Of a stretch of 26,702 nt of DNA, positions 1 through 7,842 are shown in pieces. Origin of the DNA: UBA1195 sp045598025 (GTDB lineage Bacteria > Bacteroidota > Bacteroidia > Bacteroidales > WCHB1-69); the NCBI GenBank assembly GCA_045598025.1, contig JAZLLH010000008.1:1-26702 (forward strand), written 5' to 3'. Every line of letters starts with the position of its first letter. Position 1 is the stretch's first letter. The notes under the pieces are model-generated. The model saw nothing but the letters and a program-made list of their open reading frames with translations, searched no databases and was not told the DNA's origin. The position numbers and the translations under genes were made by a program.

Positions 1-722
1 GTGTCGATCTCACGGTTTTCCAAACGGCCGCTCAAGGCCTGCTTGTACACAAAGTTAGAGGCTCCGCTCATCATGACCGTCAGGGAATCGCCTGCATTGA
101 ACGGCACTTCCTGAGAAGTGAGGTTCTCCAGGTATACCGTCAGGTTGCGGCCCGTCAGATTACAGGTTGAAATTCTCCGTGAACGTTGTTCGGCTTTGCG
201 AAAAACCGAAAGGTAGGGCAAGAATTTCCGTTAAATACCGGACAGCTATCTGATTACAGTCACACGTCCGGCGTATTCACGCAGTTTACCGGTGTAATCC
301 CGTACCCGCAACCGGTAGGCATACACACTGCCACCAACGGAGCTCAGTTTGAAACGGCATTTTCAGACAGAATAAACCGTTCGTTTTCGGCCACGCTGTC
401 GGCATACAGCATGAAATCTGTCTGCGGACCCGGGACAGAATCTACCGCGACTTCACGGCTCAACACGCAGATTCCGTCATGTACCCGGAATGTATATGTT
501 CCGGCTTTCAGATTTTTAAGTTCAAGGGCATAAACCGCCTAGTTTGCAGGACTGGTTGAATCCGTCGGGAATCAATGCCAAGACCTCGTACGGACTGCCG
601 TCGCAGGTACGGGGATCATAGCCGTAGATAATATCTCTGTTTCATGAGCACCATTTGGTTCATATTCTACAAAAGAATCAGAATGATTGAAAGTATAAAG
701 TGCAAAAATAGTTTTTTTTCAA
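1..722 (-). pseudogene. Frameshifted gene of unknown function, probably a secreted or surface protein; runs off the left edge
   Basis: Reading the minus strand leftward from about 720 gives protein-like sequence, but it jumps between frames. One segment covers about 717-640 (contains SFVEYEPNGAHE), a second about 640-530 (contains YDPRTCDGSPYEVL), a third about 538-344 (contains AGTYTFRVHDGICVL), a fourth about 355-246 (contains YAYRLRVRDYTGKL), a fifth 247-155 (contains VFNGNSCPTFRFF) and a sixth 164-1 (contains LTVYLENLTSQEVPFNAGDSL). That is at least five frameshifts in about 720 bases, with no nonsense codon inside any segment before its shift. The short hydrophobic/polar alternation and phrases such as AGTYTF and GDSLTV resemble extracellular beta-sandwich modules (Ig/PKD-like), but I do not recognise a family. 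The start is unclear: a TTG at 722-720 followed by an A8 run, or an ATG near 660. It is either a decayed gene or poor base calling near a contig end. Confidence 0.55.
703..710 (-). promoter_or_regulatory. Possible -7 promoter box (TATTTTTG) for the broken left-end gene
   Basis: The minus strand reads TATTTTTG, matching the Bacteroidota TAnnTTTG box, about 40 bases ahead of the possible ATG near 660. If translation instead begins at the TTG at 722, this box lies inside the coding region and would be coincidental. Confidence 0.3.
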
Positions 723-767
723 TATACCATTCACTATACAATTAATTTTTTCCTGTAAGCAGAAGAC

Positions 768-801
768 AAAAAAAGAGGGCGTCTTGAAAGACGCCCTCTT
801 T
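768..801 (-). terminator. Rho-independent terminator of gdhA
   Basis: A perfect inverted repeat has arms at 772-785 and 788-801, giving at least 13 base pairs after leaving room for a loop. On the minus strand it is followed by a run of seven T (complement of 774-768). It starts 22 bases beyond the gdhA stop codon. Confidence 0.9.
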
Positions 802-822
802 CGTATGCATAACAGCAAGGGA

Positions 823-2166
823 TTAGATGATACCCTGAGCCATCATAGCTTTAGCAACGCGCATGAAACCTGCAACGTTGGCACCTTTAACGTAGTTGAT
901 GGAGCCATCAGCCTGCTTGCCGTACTGAGCGCACAGATCATAAATGTCGTTCATGATCTTGAAGAGTTTCTTGTCAACTTCTTCAGCGGTCCAGTTGATG
1001 TGACCGGCATTCTGGCAGATTTCCAGACCGGAAGTGGCAACACCACCGGCGTTGACAGCCTTACCGGGACCGAAAGGAACCTTGGCAGCCTGGATAGCAG
1101 CGATAGCTGCGGGCTGGCAACCCATGTTGGAAACTTCAGCAACGTATTTCACGCCATTGGCGAGAAGCATCTTGGCATCTTCTTCAGCCAGTTCATTCTG
1201 GAAAGCGCAAGGCATAGCGATGTCGCATTTTACGCTCCAAGCTTTCTTACCGGCAGTAAATTTGGCTTTGCCAGGGAATTTGTCAGCCATATCCTGAACT
1301 TTATTGCGGTTGGAAGCACGCATTTCCAGCATATAGTCGAACATTTCCTTGTTCATGCCGCCTTCGATTTCGCAGACACCGTCGGGTCCGGAAATGGCAA
1401 CAACCTGAGCACCGAGTTCGGTAGCCTTCTGAGCAGCACCCCATGCCACGTTACCGAAGCCGGAGAGAGCGACTCTCTTACCCTTCAGGGTATCACCTTT
1501 TTGCTGAACCATGCGGTCTACATAGTAAACAGCGCCGAAACCGGTAGCTTCAGGACGCATCAGGGAACCACCCCAACCATAGGATTTACCAGTCAGAGCA
1601 CCCGTGCTGTGTTCGCGAGCCAATTTCTTGTAAGCACCATAGAGGTATCCGATTTCACGACCACCTACGCCAACGTCACCGGCAGGGCTATCCTGATCGG
1701 CACCGATGTTGCGCCACAATTCATACATGAAAGCCTGGCAGAAACGCATGATTTCAGCGTCGCTCTTGCCCGTGGGATCGAAATCGGCACCACCTTTACC
1801 ACCACCGAGAGGCAGGTTGGTCAGGCTGTTTTTGAAAATCTGTTCGAATCCCAAGAATTTCAGCATGGAAACGTTGACTTTCGGATGGAAGCGGAGACCG
1901 CCTTTGTATGCACCGAGAGCAGCGTTGTATTGTACACGGTATCCGAGGTTTACCTGTACTTCACCTTTATCGTCAACCCAAGTTACACGGAAAGTGAAAA
2001 TACGATCGGGTTCCACAATACGTTCGACGATCTTTGCAGCCTCGAATTCGGGATGTTTGTTGTATTCGTCTTCGATGGTTTCAAGAACTTCGCGAACAGC
2101 CTGCAGATATTCGCTTTCGCCCGGATGTTTGGCCTCTAAGTTGGCCATAATTTTGCTAACTTCCAT
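823..2166 (-). CDS. gdhA: Glutamate dehydrogenase, NADP-type, hexameric class I
   Basis: Catalyses reversible reductive amination of 2-oxoglutarate with ammonium to glutamate in the cytosol, the main ammonia-assimilation step of many Bacteroidales. The 447-residue product has the usual length for the class I hexameric enzyme. Visible motifs are GAYKGGLRFHP (about 85-95), the catalytic-lysine segment PLGGGKGGADFDP (119-131, lysine near 124), GDVGVGGREIGYLYG (163-177) and the Rossmann motif SGFGNVAWGA (about 235-244). The ATG at 2166 gives the standard N-terminus and is preceded by an A-rich leader without Shine-Dalgarno. It stands alone: its own -7 box lies upstream and a strong hairpin terminator lies directly downstream. 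NADP preference is inferred from overall similarity to the anabolic GdhA type; paralogs using NAD exist in this phylum. Confidence 0.96.
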   Translation of the reverse strand: MEVSKIMANLEAKHPGESEYLQAVREVLETIEDEYNKHPEFEAAKIVERIVEPDRIFTFRVTWVDDKGEVQVNLGYRVQYNAALGAYKGGLRFHPKVNVSMLKFLGFEQIFKNSLTNLPLGGGKGGADFDPTGKSDAEIMRFCQAFMYELWRNIGADQDSPAGDVGVGGREIGYLYGAYKKLAREHSTGALTGKSYGWGGSLMRPEATGFGAVYYVDRMVQQKGDTLKGKRVALSGFGNVAWGAAQKATELGAQVVAISGPDGVCEIEGGMNKEMFDYMLEMRASNRNKVQDMADKFPGKAKFTAGKKAWSVKCDIAMPCAFQNELAEEDAKMLLANGVKYVAEVSNMGCQPAAIAAIQAAKVPFGPGKAVNAGGVATSGLEICQNAGHINWTAEEVDKKLFKIMNDIYDLCAQYGKQADGSINYVKGANVAGFMRVAKAMMAQGII

Positions 2167-2235
2167 AATTTTGTTTTTTTTATGTTATTGATTAATTATG
2201 TTTTATAAAAATTTCTTACGTTTCGAAAACAAATG

Positions 2236-2243
2236 CAAAGATA
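2236..2243 (-). promoter_or_regulatory. -7 promoter box of gdhA (TATCTTTG)
   Basis: The minus strand reads TATCTTTG, a full match to TAnnTTTG, about 70 bases ahead of the gdhA ATG. The predicted leader is about 65 nt and very A/T-rich. No convincing TTTG -33 element is seen at the expected distance. Confidence 0.6.
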
Positions 2244-2266
2244 GTAAATAAATACATCGTACACTC

Positions 2267-2274
2267 TATTTTTG
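2267..2274 (+). promoter_or_regulatory. Possible -7 promoter box of the class III aminotransferase (TATTTTTG)
   Basis: TATTTTTG matches TAnnTTTG in the 204-base divergent intergenic region between gdhA and the aminotransferase. A transcript from here would have a leader of about 92 nt to the preferred ATG at 2371. The region is A/T-rich, so a chance match is possible. Confidence 0.4.
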
Positions 2275-2370
2275 TTTTTTTTTTACATTTATTTTAATTC
2301 CATATAATCAATGTTTTTTACACTAATCAGACTTGTTTTTCGTTATAAGATATTTCAAATAAAAGAAAAA

Positions 2371-3573
2371 ATGGCATCAGAAATTTTACGCAGACAATTT
2401 CTGTCCCATGTAGGACAGACTTCCCCCTCTCCCCTGGCCATTGAAGTGGCACGGGCGGAAGGCAGTTTTTTCTATACTCCGGAAGGAAAACGCTACTTTG
2501 ACCTGGTAGCCGGCGTTTCAGTTAGCAACGTGGGGCACGGCAATCCGAAGGTCATTGAAGCCGTACAGCGTCAGGCTGCCGACTACATGCACATCATGGT
2601 ATATGGCGAAATGATTGAGCGCCCGCAGGTAAGGTATGCGGAGAAAATAGCCGCACTGCTCCCGGGCAAACTGGAAAGCGTGTATTTCGTAAATTCCGGA
2701 AGCGAAGCGGTGGAAGGCGCGCTCAAGCTGGCCCGCCGCTATACCGGACGCAACGAAATGGTTTCCATGCGACGCGCCTATCACGGATCGACCGTCGGTT
2801 CCATGAGCATGATGGGAAATCCGGAAGGATGCACCTGGAAACAGGCGTTCATGCCCCTTGTACCCGGCATCACCTCCATAACATTCAACGATTTCCAGGC
2901 ACTGGACGCCATTACGGAACGCACGGCCTGCGTATTGATGGAACCCGTACAGGGTGAAGGCGGCGTACGGACACCGGCAGAAGGTTATTTGCAGGCAGTG
3001 CGCGAGCGCTGCCATGCGATGGGCAGCCTGCTCATCTTTGATGAAATACAGACCGGCATGGGCCGGACCGGTGAAATGTTCGCCATGCAGAAATACGGCG
3101 TAACACCGGACATCGTCTGTCTGGCCAAAGCCTTTGGCGGAGGCATGCCCCTGGGAGCCTTTGTTTCCTCACAGGAAATCATGAATAGCCTGACGGAAAA
3201 TCCTTCGCTGGGACACATCACCACTTTCGGCGGGCATCCCGTTTGCTGCGCTGCAGGCCTTGCCGCCCTGGAATATCTGCTGGAAAACCGTATTGTGGAG
3301 CAGGTGGAAGCCAAGGGAGCATTGTATGAAAAACTGTTGGAAAATCATGCTCAGGTGAAGGAAATCCGCCGCAACGGTCTGCTGCTTGCCGTGGAACTGG
3401 GAAGCGCAGACAAGATGTACCGCATCATGGAATTATTCAAGGAAGCAGGCATCCTGAGCGACTGGTTCCTGTTCTGCGACACCGCCTTCCGTATTTCCCC
3501 TCCCCTGACTATCAGTGAAGCTGAAATCCGGGAGAGCAGCCGGCTGATACTGGACTGCCTTGGAAAGCTGTAA
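2371..3573 (+). CDS. PLP-dependent class III (ornithine/acetylornithine-like) aminotransferase
   Basis: A 400-residue fold-type I aminotransferase of class III, transferring an amino group between an omega-amine donor and a keto acid using pyridoxal phosphate. Visible features are NSGSEAVEGALKLAR (about 108-122, cofactor phosphate binding), MEPVQGEGG (190-198), the PLP-nitrogen aspartate in IFDEIQTGMGRTG (D224) and the Schiff-base lysine in LAKAFGGGMPLG (K253). The open frame extends upstream to an ATG at 2311, but those 20 residues are unlike the family. The ATG at 2371 after an A-rich stretch gives the usual beginning (SEILRRQFLSHVGQTSPSP). There is no arginine-biosynthesis gene nearby, so ArgD is not assumed; substrates are undetermined. 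Its 3' end overlaps the convergent PAP2 gene by 141 bases. Confidence 0.9.
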   Translation: MASEILRRQFLSHVGQTSPSPLAIEVARAEGSFFYTPEGKRYFDLVAGVSVSNVGHGNPKVIEAVQRQAADYMHIMVYGEMIERPQVRYAEKIAALLPGKLESVYFVNSGSEAVEGALKLARRYTGRNEMVSMRRAYHGSTVGSMSMMGNPEGCTWKQAFMPLVPGITSITFNDFQALDAITERTACVLMEPVQGEGGVRTPAEGYLQAVRERCHAMGSLLIFDEIQTGMGRTGEMFAMQKYGVTPDIVCLAKAFGGGMPLGAFVSSQEIMNSLTENPSLGHITTFGGHPVCCAAGLAALEYLLENRIVEQVEAKGALYEKLLENHAQVKEIRRNGLLLAVELGSADKMYRIMELFKEAGILSDWFLFCDTAFRISPPLTISEAEIRESSRLILDCLGKL

Positions 3574-4311
3574 GGTTGCGCCCAACTGCATACCCTGTCC
3601 GTCACAAAAGACGTAGCCTTTGCAACGTCCGGAAGATGTCAGAAAAGAACGAAGGTAAGGATACGCCCAGTATACCAGCGAAGTACTCAGCATACCAATG
3701 CCTGCGCCAGCAAGCACATCGGACATCCAGTGACGGTTGTTCGACATACGTAGAAAACCGGTTGCTGCGGCCGCCGTATAACCGCCCACGGCAATCCAGG
3801 GATGCTCTCTTCCGAATTCCCGTCTCATGATTTCTGCACCGACGAAAGCGGTCATGGTGTGTCCGGACGGAAAACTGTTACGCCCAGTACCGTCGGGACG
3901 CTTGATCTGGACGCCATACTTGATTCCTGTATTGACGCCCCAACCCAACAAATAGGAGAGCGCAGAAATGGCAGTCAAGTCAACGTAATGATGTACCCCC
4001 CTCATTCCGCATACATTCAAGACATATACAGAAGCCATCGGTGTCCATTGCAGGTAATTATCCACTGCCGTCGTCAAATGAACCTTTTCCTGCGTCCAGT
4101 CCTTTACTGCCAAATTCACGGAAGACCATTCTGGAGAAAAAGTCACCGCAGTACCGCAAGCAATCATGCAAGAAGGCAGAAAAGCACTGACAAAATGCAT
4201 ATCGTGCGTGTAATCACGCTGCAAACTGTCCCTTCGCTGTGCATGTATATTCATTTGCAGCAAAAAGCATAAAAACAACAAGGCAATATGAAAATTCAAC
4301 TTCCGCAACAT
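3433..4311 (-). CDS. PAP2-family phosphatase with signal peptide
   Basis: Membrane-associated acid phosphatase of the PAP2/haloperoxidase superfamily. Relatives act on lipid phosphates such as undecaprenyl pyrophosphate, phosphatidic acid or lipid A phosphate; the substrate here is unknown. All three catalytic motifs are present in the 292-residue form: K131-x6-RP (138-139), PSGH (148-151) and R188-x5-H194-x3-D198. The N-terminus (MLRKLNFH, hydrophobic stretch, ending near NIHAQ at about 25) is a signal peptide. I chose the ATG at 4311. The frame is open to 4341, but the added codons are encoded by the ppdK terminator hairpin and so are unlikely to be translated. The last 47 or so codons run antisense through the end of the aminotransferase. 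The more natural ending is near the residues GMQLGATLQL, about where the neighbour's stop lies, so this tail may be a stop-loss extension. Confidence 0.85.
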   Translation of the reverse strand: MLRKLNFHIALLFLCFLLQMNIHAQRRDSLQRDYTHDMHFVSAFLPSCMIACGTAVTFSPEWSSVNLAVKDWTQEKVHLTTAVDNYLQWTPMASVYVLNVCGMRGVHHYVDLTAISALSYLLGWGVNTGIKYGVQIKRPDGTGRNSFPSGHTMTAFVGAEIMRREFGREHPWIAVGGYTAAAATGFLRMSNNRHWMSDVLAGAGIGMLSTSLVYWAYPYLRSFLTSSGRCKGYVFCDGQGMQLGATLQLSKAVQYQPAALPDFSFTDSQGRGNTEGGVAEQEPVAQDACFLE

Positions 4312-4313
4312 AC

Positions 4314-4342
4314 AAAAAATGCGGGACTTGAAGTCCCGCATT
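4314..4342 (-). terminator. Rho-independent terminator of ppdK, abutting the PAP2 start codon
   Basis: The stem is AATGCGGGACT / AGTCCCGCATT with loop TGA (4318-4342). On the minus strand it is followed by six T (4319-4314), then GT and the PAP2 ATG at 4311-4309. It lies 19 bases after the ppdK stop codon. Confidence 0.85.
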
Positions 4343-4360
4343 CATGAACGTATTTCTAAA

Positions 4361-7078
4361 CTATTTTGCGTTCCGTATGGCGGCCTGTGCGGCAGCTAAA
4401 CGGGCGACCGGTACACGGAAAGGCGAGCAGGACACGTAGTTCAAACCAGCCTTGTAGAAGAAATCCACGGAAATGGGATCTCCACCGTGTTCGCCACAAA
4501 TACCGCACTTCAATACGGGACGGGTACTGCGTCCTCTTTCTACACCGATTTTCACCAGTTCACCCACGCATTCCTGATCGAAAGTGTTGAACGGGTCAGC
4601 CGGTATGATTTTTTCGTCAATGTATTTGTGCACAATGGCGTTGACATCATCACGGGAGAAACCGAAGGTCATCTGGGTCAAGTCATTGGTACCGAAGGAG
4701 AAGAATTCGGCCACCTCCGCAATCTGGTTGGCAACGAGGGCCGCTCTCGGAATTTCAATCATGGTACCAAAGGAATAACGGAACTGTATGCCGTATTTTT
4801 TCTGAACTTCCGCATGCACCTTATCGGCGATGGCTTTCTGATTCTGCAGTTCACGGACATTGATGGTCAACGGAACCATAATTTCCAAATGAGGATCCTG
4901 ACCCTCTTTCAGCAGTTCAGCCGTAGCAGAGAACAAAGCTCTGAACTGAGTCTCCGTGATTTCCGGATAAACAATACCCAGACGGACGCCACGCAAACCC
5001 ATCATCGGATTGACTTCGTGCATTTCTTCCACCCGTTTTTTCAGGTCTTCAAAATCCATGCCTCTTTCCTTGGCCACTTTGCGCTGCTGCTCTTCTGTCT
5101 GCGGAGCAAATTCGTGCAAAGGAGGATCCATCAGTCGGAAAGTCAGCGGACGGCCGTTCATCACCTTCAACGTGCTCTTGGCGGATTCGCGGATGTAGGG
5201 TTCCAGTTCGTTCAAAGCAGCTTTGCGGCTTTCCAGACTGTCAGACAAAATCATATTGCGGAGTTTTTCCAAAGGTTTCTCGCTGTTCTTTCCATAGAAC
5301 ATGTGCTCTATACGGAACAGACCGATGCCTTCGGCTCCGAAATCCAAAGCGGTCTGGGCATCATCCGGATTGTCTGCGTTGGTGCGCACACCCATGGTGC
5401 GGTATTTGTCCACAATCTGCATGAATTCCTTGAATAACGGATTTTCCGTATTTTTTGCCATCGGAATAACCTCATCGTATACCCAACCGCGGGTTCCATT
5501 CAAACTCAGCATATCGCCTTCTTTGAATGTTTTGCCGCAAATATTCAACGTACCGGATTCAAAATCAATTTTCACATCTTCGCAACCGACGATGCAGCAT
5601 TTGCCCCATCCGCGGGCTACCAATGCCGCATGGGACGTCATACCTCCGCGGGCGGTCAGGATACCGTCGGCAGCTCGCATGCCTTCCACGTCTTCGGGAT
5701 TGGTTTCTTCACGGACCAGGATATTGGCCACTTTCTGATTACGGTATTCCATGGCTTTTTCGCTGGTGAAGGCGATTTTTCCCACAGCACCTCCAGGACC
5801 GGCCGGAAGACCTTTGGCCAACACTTTGAATTTCTTCTCTGCACTCTGGTCCAGAATCGGATGCAGGAATTCGTCCAATTGGGAAGGAGAAACGCGCATC
5901 ACCACTGTCTTTTCGTCAATCAGGCCTTCGGCCTTCATATCCATGGCCATTGTCAGAGCAGCCACTCCGGTGCGCTTGCCGACACGGCACTGCAACATGA
6001 AGAGTTTGCCTTCCTGTATGGTAAATTCAATATCGAGCATATCGTGGTAGTTCTTCTCCAGAATGGCACGAATCTCACAGAGTTCAGCATAAGTCGAAGG
6101 CATGAGTTCCTGCATGGATTTCAGGTGTTTGTTCTGCTCGTTTTTGGTGTCGTCATTCAAGGGATTCGGCGTGCGTATACCGGCGACTACATCTTCACCT
6201 TGCGCGTTGATCAGCCATTCTCCGTAGAATTTGTTTGCTCCGGTAGCCGGGTCGCGGGTAAAAGCAACACCCGTTGCGGAATTGTCGCCCATATTGCCGA
6301 ACACCATGGACTGTACATTCACAGCCGTACCCCAATCGTCGGGAATACCTTCGATGCGGCGATAGGAAATAGCCTTCTTTCCGTTCCATGATTTGAAAAC
6401 GGCCTTGATGCCGCCGACCAGTTGTTCGTTAGCATCATCCGGAAATTCACGACCGAGCACACTCTTGATGCGCACCTTGAAAGCCTCAGCCAGTTCCATC
6501 AGTTCTTCTGCCTTCAACTCCGTATCGGATTTGTAGCCTTTTTTGTCCTTATATTCGTCCAGCATGTCATCCAACTGCTTGCGGATGCCTTTTCCATCGG
6601 CAGGTTCAACGCCTTCCGCCTTTTCCATCACGACATCAGCGTACATCATAATCAAACGGCGATACGAATCGTAGACGAAACGGGGATTGTTCGTTTTCTT
6701 GATCAGACCCGGAATGGTTTTGGAACTCAATCCAATATTCAACACGGTGTCCATCATGCCGGGCATGGAAGTACGCGCACCGGAACGGCAGGATACCAAA
6801 AGAGGATGATCGGCATCGTCATATTTGAGCCCCATCAGGGTTTCCATATTCTTCAGGCCTTTCAATACCTCGTCCATGAGGCCTTCAGGCAGCTGACAAT
6901 TGTTGGCGTAATAATCCGTGCAGCACTCCGTTGAAATGGTCAGACCCGCCGGAACCGGCAGACCCAGCAGACACATTTCAGCCAAATTGGCACCCTTGCC
7001 ACCCAACAAATTCTTCATGTCGGCCTTCCCTTCGGCTGTCTTCCCACCGAAAGTATACACATACTTCTTGCTATTCAT
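4361..7078 (-). CDS. ppdK: Pyruvate, phosphate dikinase
   Basis: Interconverts pyruvate + ATP + phosphate and phosphoenolpyruvate + AMP + pyrophosphate; in anaerobes it can run in the glycolytic direction with pyrophosphate or serve gluconeogenesis. The 905-residue length is typical. Domains in order: an N-terminal ATP-grasp nucleotide-binding region (GGKGANLAEM near 26-35; LLVSCRSGARTSMPGMMDT near 94-112), the swivelling phosphohistidine domain with GGMTSHAALVARGWG (catalytic H483), and the C-terminal TIM-barrel PEP/pyruvate domain with LMDPPLHEF, SFGTNDLTQMTFG and KCGICGEHGGDP (catalytic C861 in GICG). The ATG at 7078 gives the expected N-terminus. The gene is monocistronic by appearance, with its own -7 box upstream and a terminator downstream. 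No PPDK regulatory protein gene is nearby. Confidence 0.97.
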   Translation of the reverse strand: MNSKKYVYTFGGKTAEGKADMKNLLGGKGANLAEMCLLGLPVPAGLTISTECCTDYYANNCQLPEGLMDEVLKGLKNMETLMGLKYDDADHPLLVSCRSGARTSMPGMMDTVLNIGLSSKTIPGLIKKTNNPRFVYDSYRRLIMMYADVVMEKAEGVEPADGKGIRKQLDDMLDEYKDKKGYKSDTELKAEELMELAEAFKVRIKSVLGREFPDDANEQLVGGIKAVFKSWNGKKAISYRRIEGIPDDWGTAVNVQSMVFGNMGDNSATGVAFTRDPATGANKFYGEWLINAQGEDVVAGIRTPNPLNDDTKNEQNKHLKSMQELMPSTYAELCEIRAILEKNYHDMLDIEFTIQEGKLFMLQCRVGKRTGVAALTMAMDMKAEGLIDEKTVVMRVSPSQLDEFLHPILDQSAEKKFKVLAKGLPAGPGGAVGKIAFTSEKAMEYRNQKVANILVREETNPEDVEGMRAADGILTARGGMTSHAALVARGWGKCCIVGCEDVKIDFESGTLNICGKTFKEGDMLSLNGTRGWVYDEVIPMAKNTENPLFKEFMQIVDKYRTMGVRTNADNPDDAQTALDFGAEGIGLFRIEHMFYGKNSEKPLEKLRNMILSDSLESRKAALNELEPYIRESAKSTLKVMNGRPLTFRLMDPPLHEFAPQTEEQQRKVAKERGMDFEDLKKRVEEMHEVNPMMGLRGVRLGIVYPEITETQFRALFSATAELLKEGQDPHLEIMVPLTINVRELQNQKAIADKVHAEVQKKYGIQFRYSFGTMIEIPRAALVANQIAEVAEFFSFGTNDLTQMTFGFSRDDVNAIVHKYIDEKIIPADPFNTFDQECVGELVKIGVERGRSTRPVLKCGICGEHGGDPISVDFFYKAGLNYVSCSPFRVPVARLAAAQAAIRNAK

Positions 7079-7127
7079 CTGTAAATGTTTATATTATGAT
7101 TTATTTGAACTATCTGTAAATATTTTG

Positions 7128-7135
7128 CAAAAGTA
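7128..7135 (-). promoter_or_regulatory. -7 promoter box of ppdK (TACTTTTG)
   Basis: The minus strand reads TACTTTTG, matching TAnnTTTG, about 50 bases ahead of the ppdK ATG (predicted leader about 45 nt). It sits just beyond the terminator of the preceding lipoprotein pair. Confidence 0.65.
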
Positions 7136-7164
7136 AACAAATTCTCAATATGGAAAAAAACGGG

Positions 7165-7191
7165 AAAAAAAATTTCGCTTAAATAGCGAAA
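7165..7191 (-). terminator. Rho-independent terminator after the lipoprotein pair
   Basis: A seven-pair stem (TTTCGCT at 7191-7185 with AGCGAAA at 7179-7173 on the minus strand, five-base loop) is followed by eight T (7172-7165). It begins within a few bases of the stop codon at 7195-7197 and insulates ppdK from the upstream genes. Confidence 0.75.
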
Positions 7192-7194
7192 ATT

Positions 7195-7842
7195 TTACAG
7201 ATACGGGACCAAAGAATCGCAGGACCAAACTTTTTTCATTTTATTATTTTGCACCAAATCAATTGGATATACTATTTTTTCTTGCGCCATAGGGAAGCGA
7301 TGCCATCTATCCTCCGCTAAATCCACTCCCGACAGCGAAAAAATGTAGCACACATATTCGGTACAATACATCCGGCTACTGTCCGACCTGTTATAGTCAT
7401 GATCAAACAAGACACGTTTCCCGAACAGGCGGAAGGCCTGCGATCTTACAGCAGAAAGCACCTCCTCGGAAGTGTCGTACCGCATGATGCATCCGCTCAC
7501 CGCCCTATCCGAACGGAAAAACAGGTTCAGAGGATCACATTTGATTACTTGTTCGCCACCGCTCTCCGCCTCTTCGCCCGGAACGGCATGCAACACCTTC
7601 CACTCCCCGTCCGTCCGGACCAATAGTCCGACGTGGGAGTACATAGAGCCCTTATCTGCTGCTGTAACGGCTGCACTTTCAAGGCCTCTCCCTTTACGGA
7701 AAACCAAATCGCATTCCCTCAAACAGGAAGTATCCACATAAAAGCAACTGTCTCCGGAAGGCTTCTCATAAGGGTGACGACAGGCAGAGACTGCCAAAAA
7801 CAAAAGACAAATCGGGAAAAGAATGAAACGCTTTATTTGCAC
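7195..7842 (-). CDS. Lipoprotein with permuted NlpC/P60 (YiiX/C92-like) cysteine hydrolase domain
   Basis: The 215-residue product has a lipoprotein signal (lipobox LAVSAC, C21). It also has the circularly permuted papain-like order: histidine first in MYSHVGLLV (H70), cysteine later in MYCTEYVCYIF (C160). This arrangement fits the YiiX/YebB group (peptidase family C92, formerly DUF830), whose members cleave peptidoglycan peptides or amide/ester bonds; the substrate here is unknown. The start is GTG at 7842-7840: an in-frame TGA lies a few bases upstream and there is no alternative ATG, so GTG is well supported. It overlaps the end of the preceding DUF4878 gene by 10 bases, which suggests translational coupling. 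A clear terminator follows. The product should be anchored to a membrane facing the periplasm. Confidence 0.82.
   Translation of the reverse strand: MQIKRFILFPICLLFLAVSACRHPYEKPSGDSCFYVDTSCLRECDLVFRKGRGLESAAVTAADKGSMYSHVGLLVRTDGEWKVLHAVPGEEAESGGEQVIKCDPLNLFFRSDRAVSGCIMRYDTSEEVLSAVRSQAFRLFGKRVLFDHDYNRSDSSRMYCTEYVCYIFSLSGVDLAEDRWHRFPMAQEKIVYPIDLVQNNKMKKVWSCDSLVPYL

Noticed and set aside
186..533. 115-codon plus-strand frame at the left end
   Set aside because: The minus strand gives better protein-like segments over the same bases, though broken by frameshifts; the plus frame has no recognisable feature.
784..2139. 451-codon open frame on the plus strand across gdhA
   Set aside because: It is the antisense shadow of a strongly conserved enzyme on the minus strand, contains the terminator hairpin in its first codons and has no recognisable domain.
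2311..2370. Upstream ATG extending the class III aminotransferase by 20 residues
   Set aside because: The extra residues are not like the family N-terminus; the ATG at 2371 gives the expected start, although a transcript from the box at 2267 would include both.
4312..4341. Upstream ATG extending the PAP2 protein by 10 residues
   Set aside because: Those codons are formed by the ppdK terminator hairpin, and the signal peptide begins at the next ATG.
4487..6391. Long plus-strand open frames (316 and 253 codons) across ppdK
   Set aside because: Antisense to clear PPDK catalytic regions; composition rich in F, H and Q is typical of reverse-strand reading, with no promoter or family motif.
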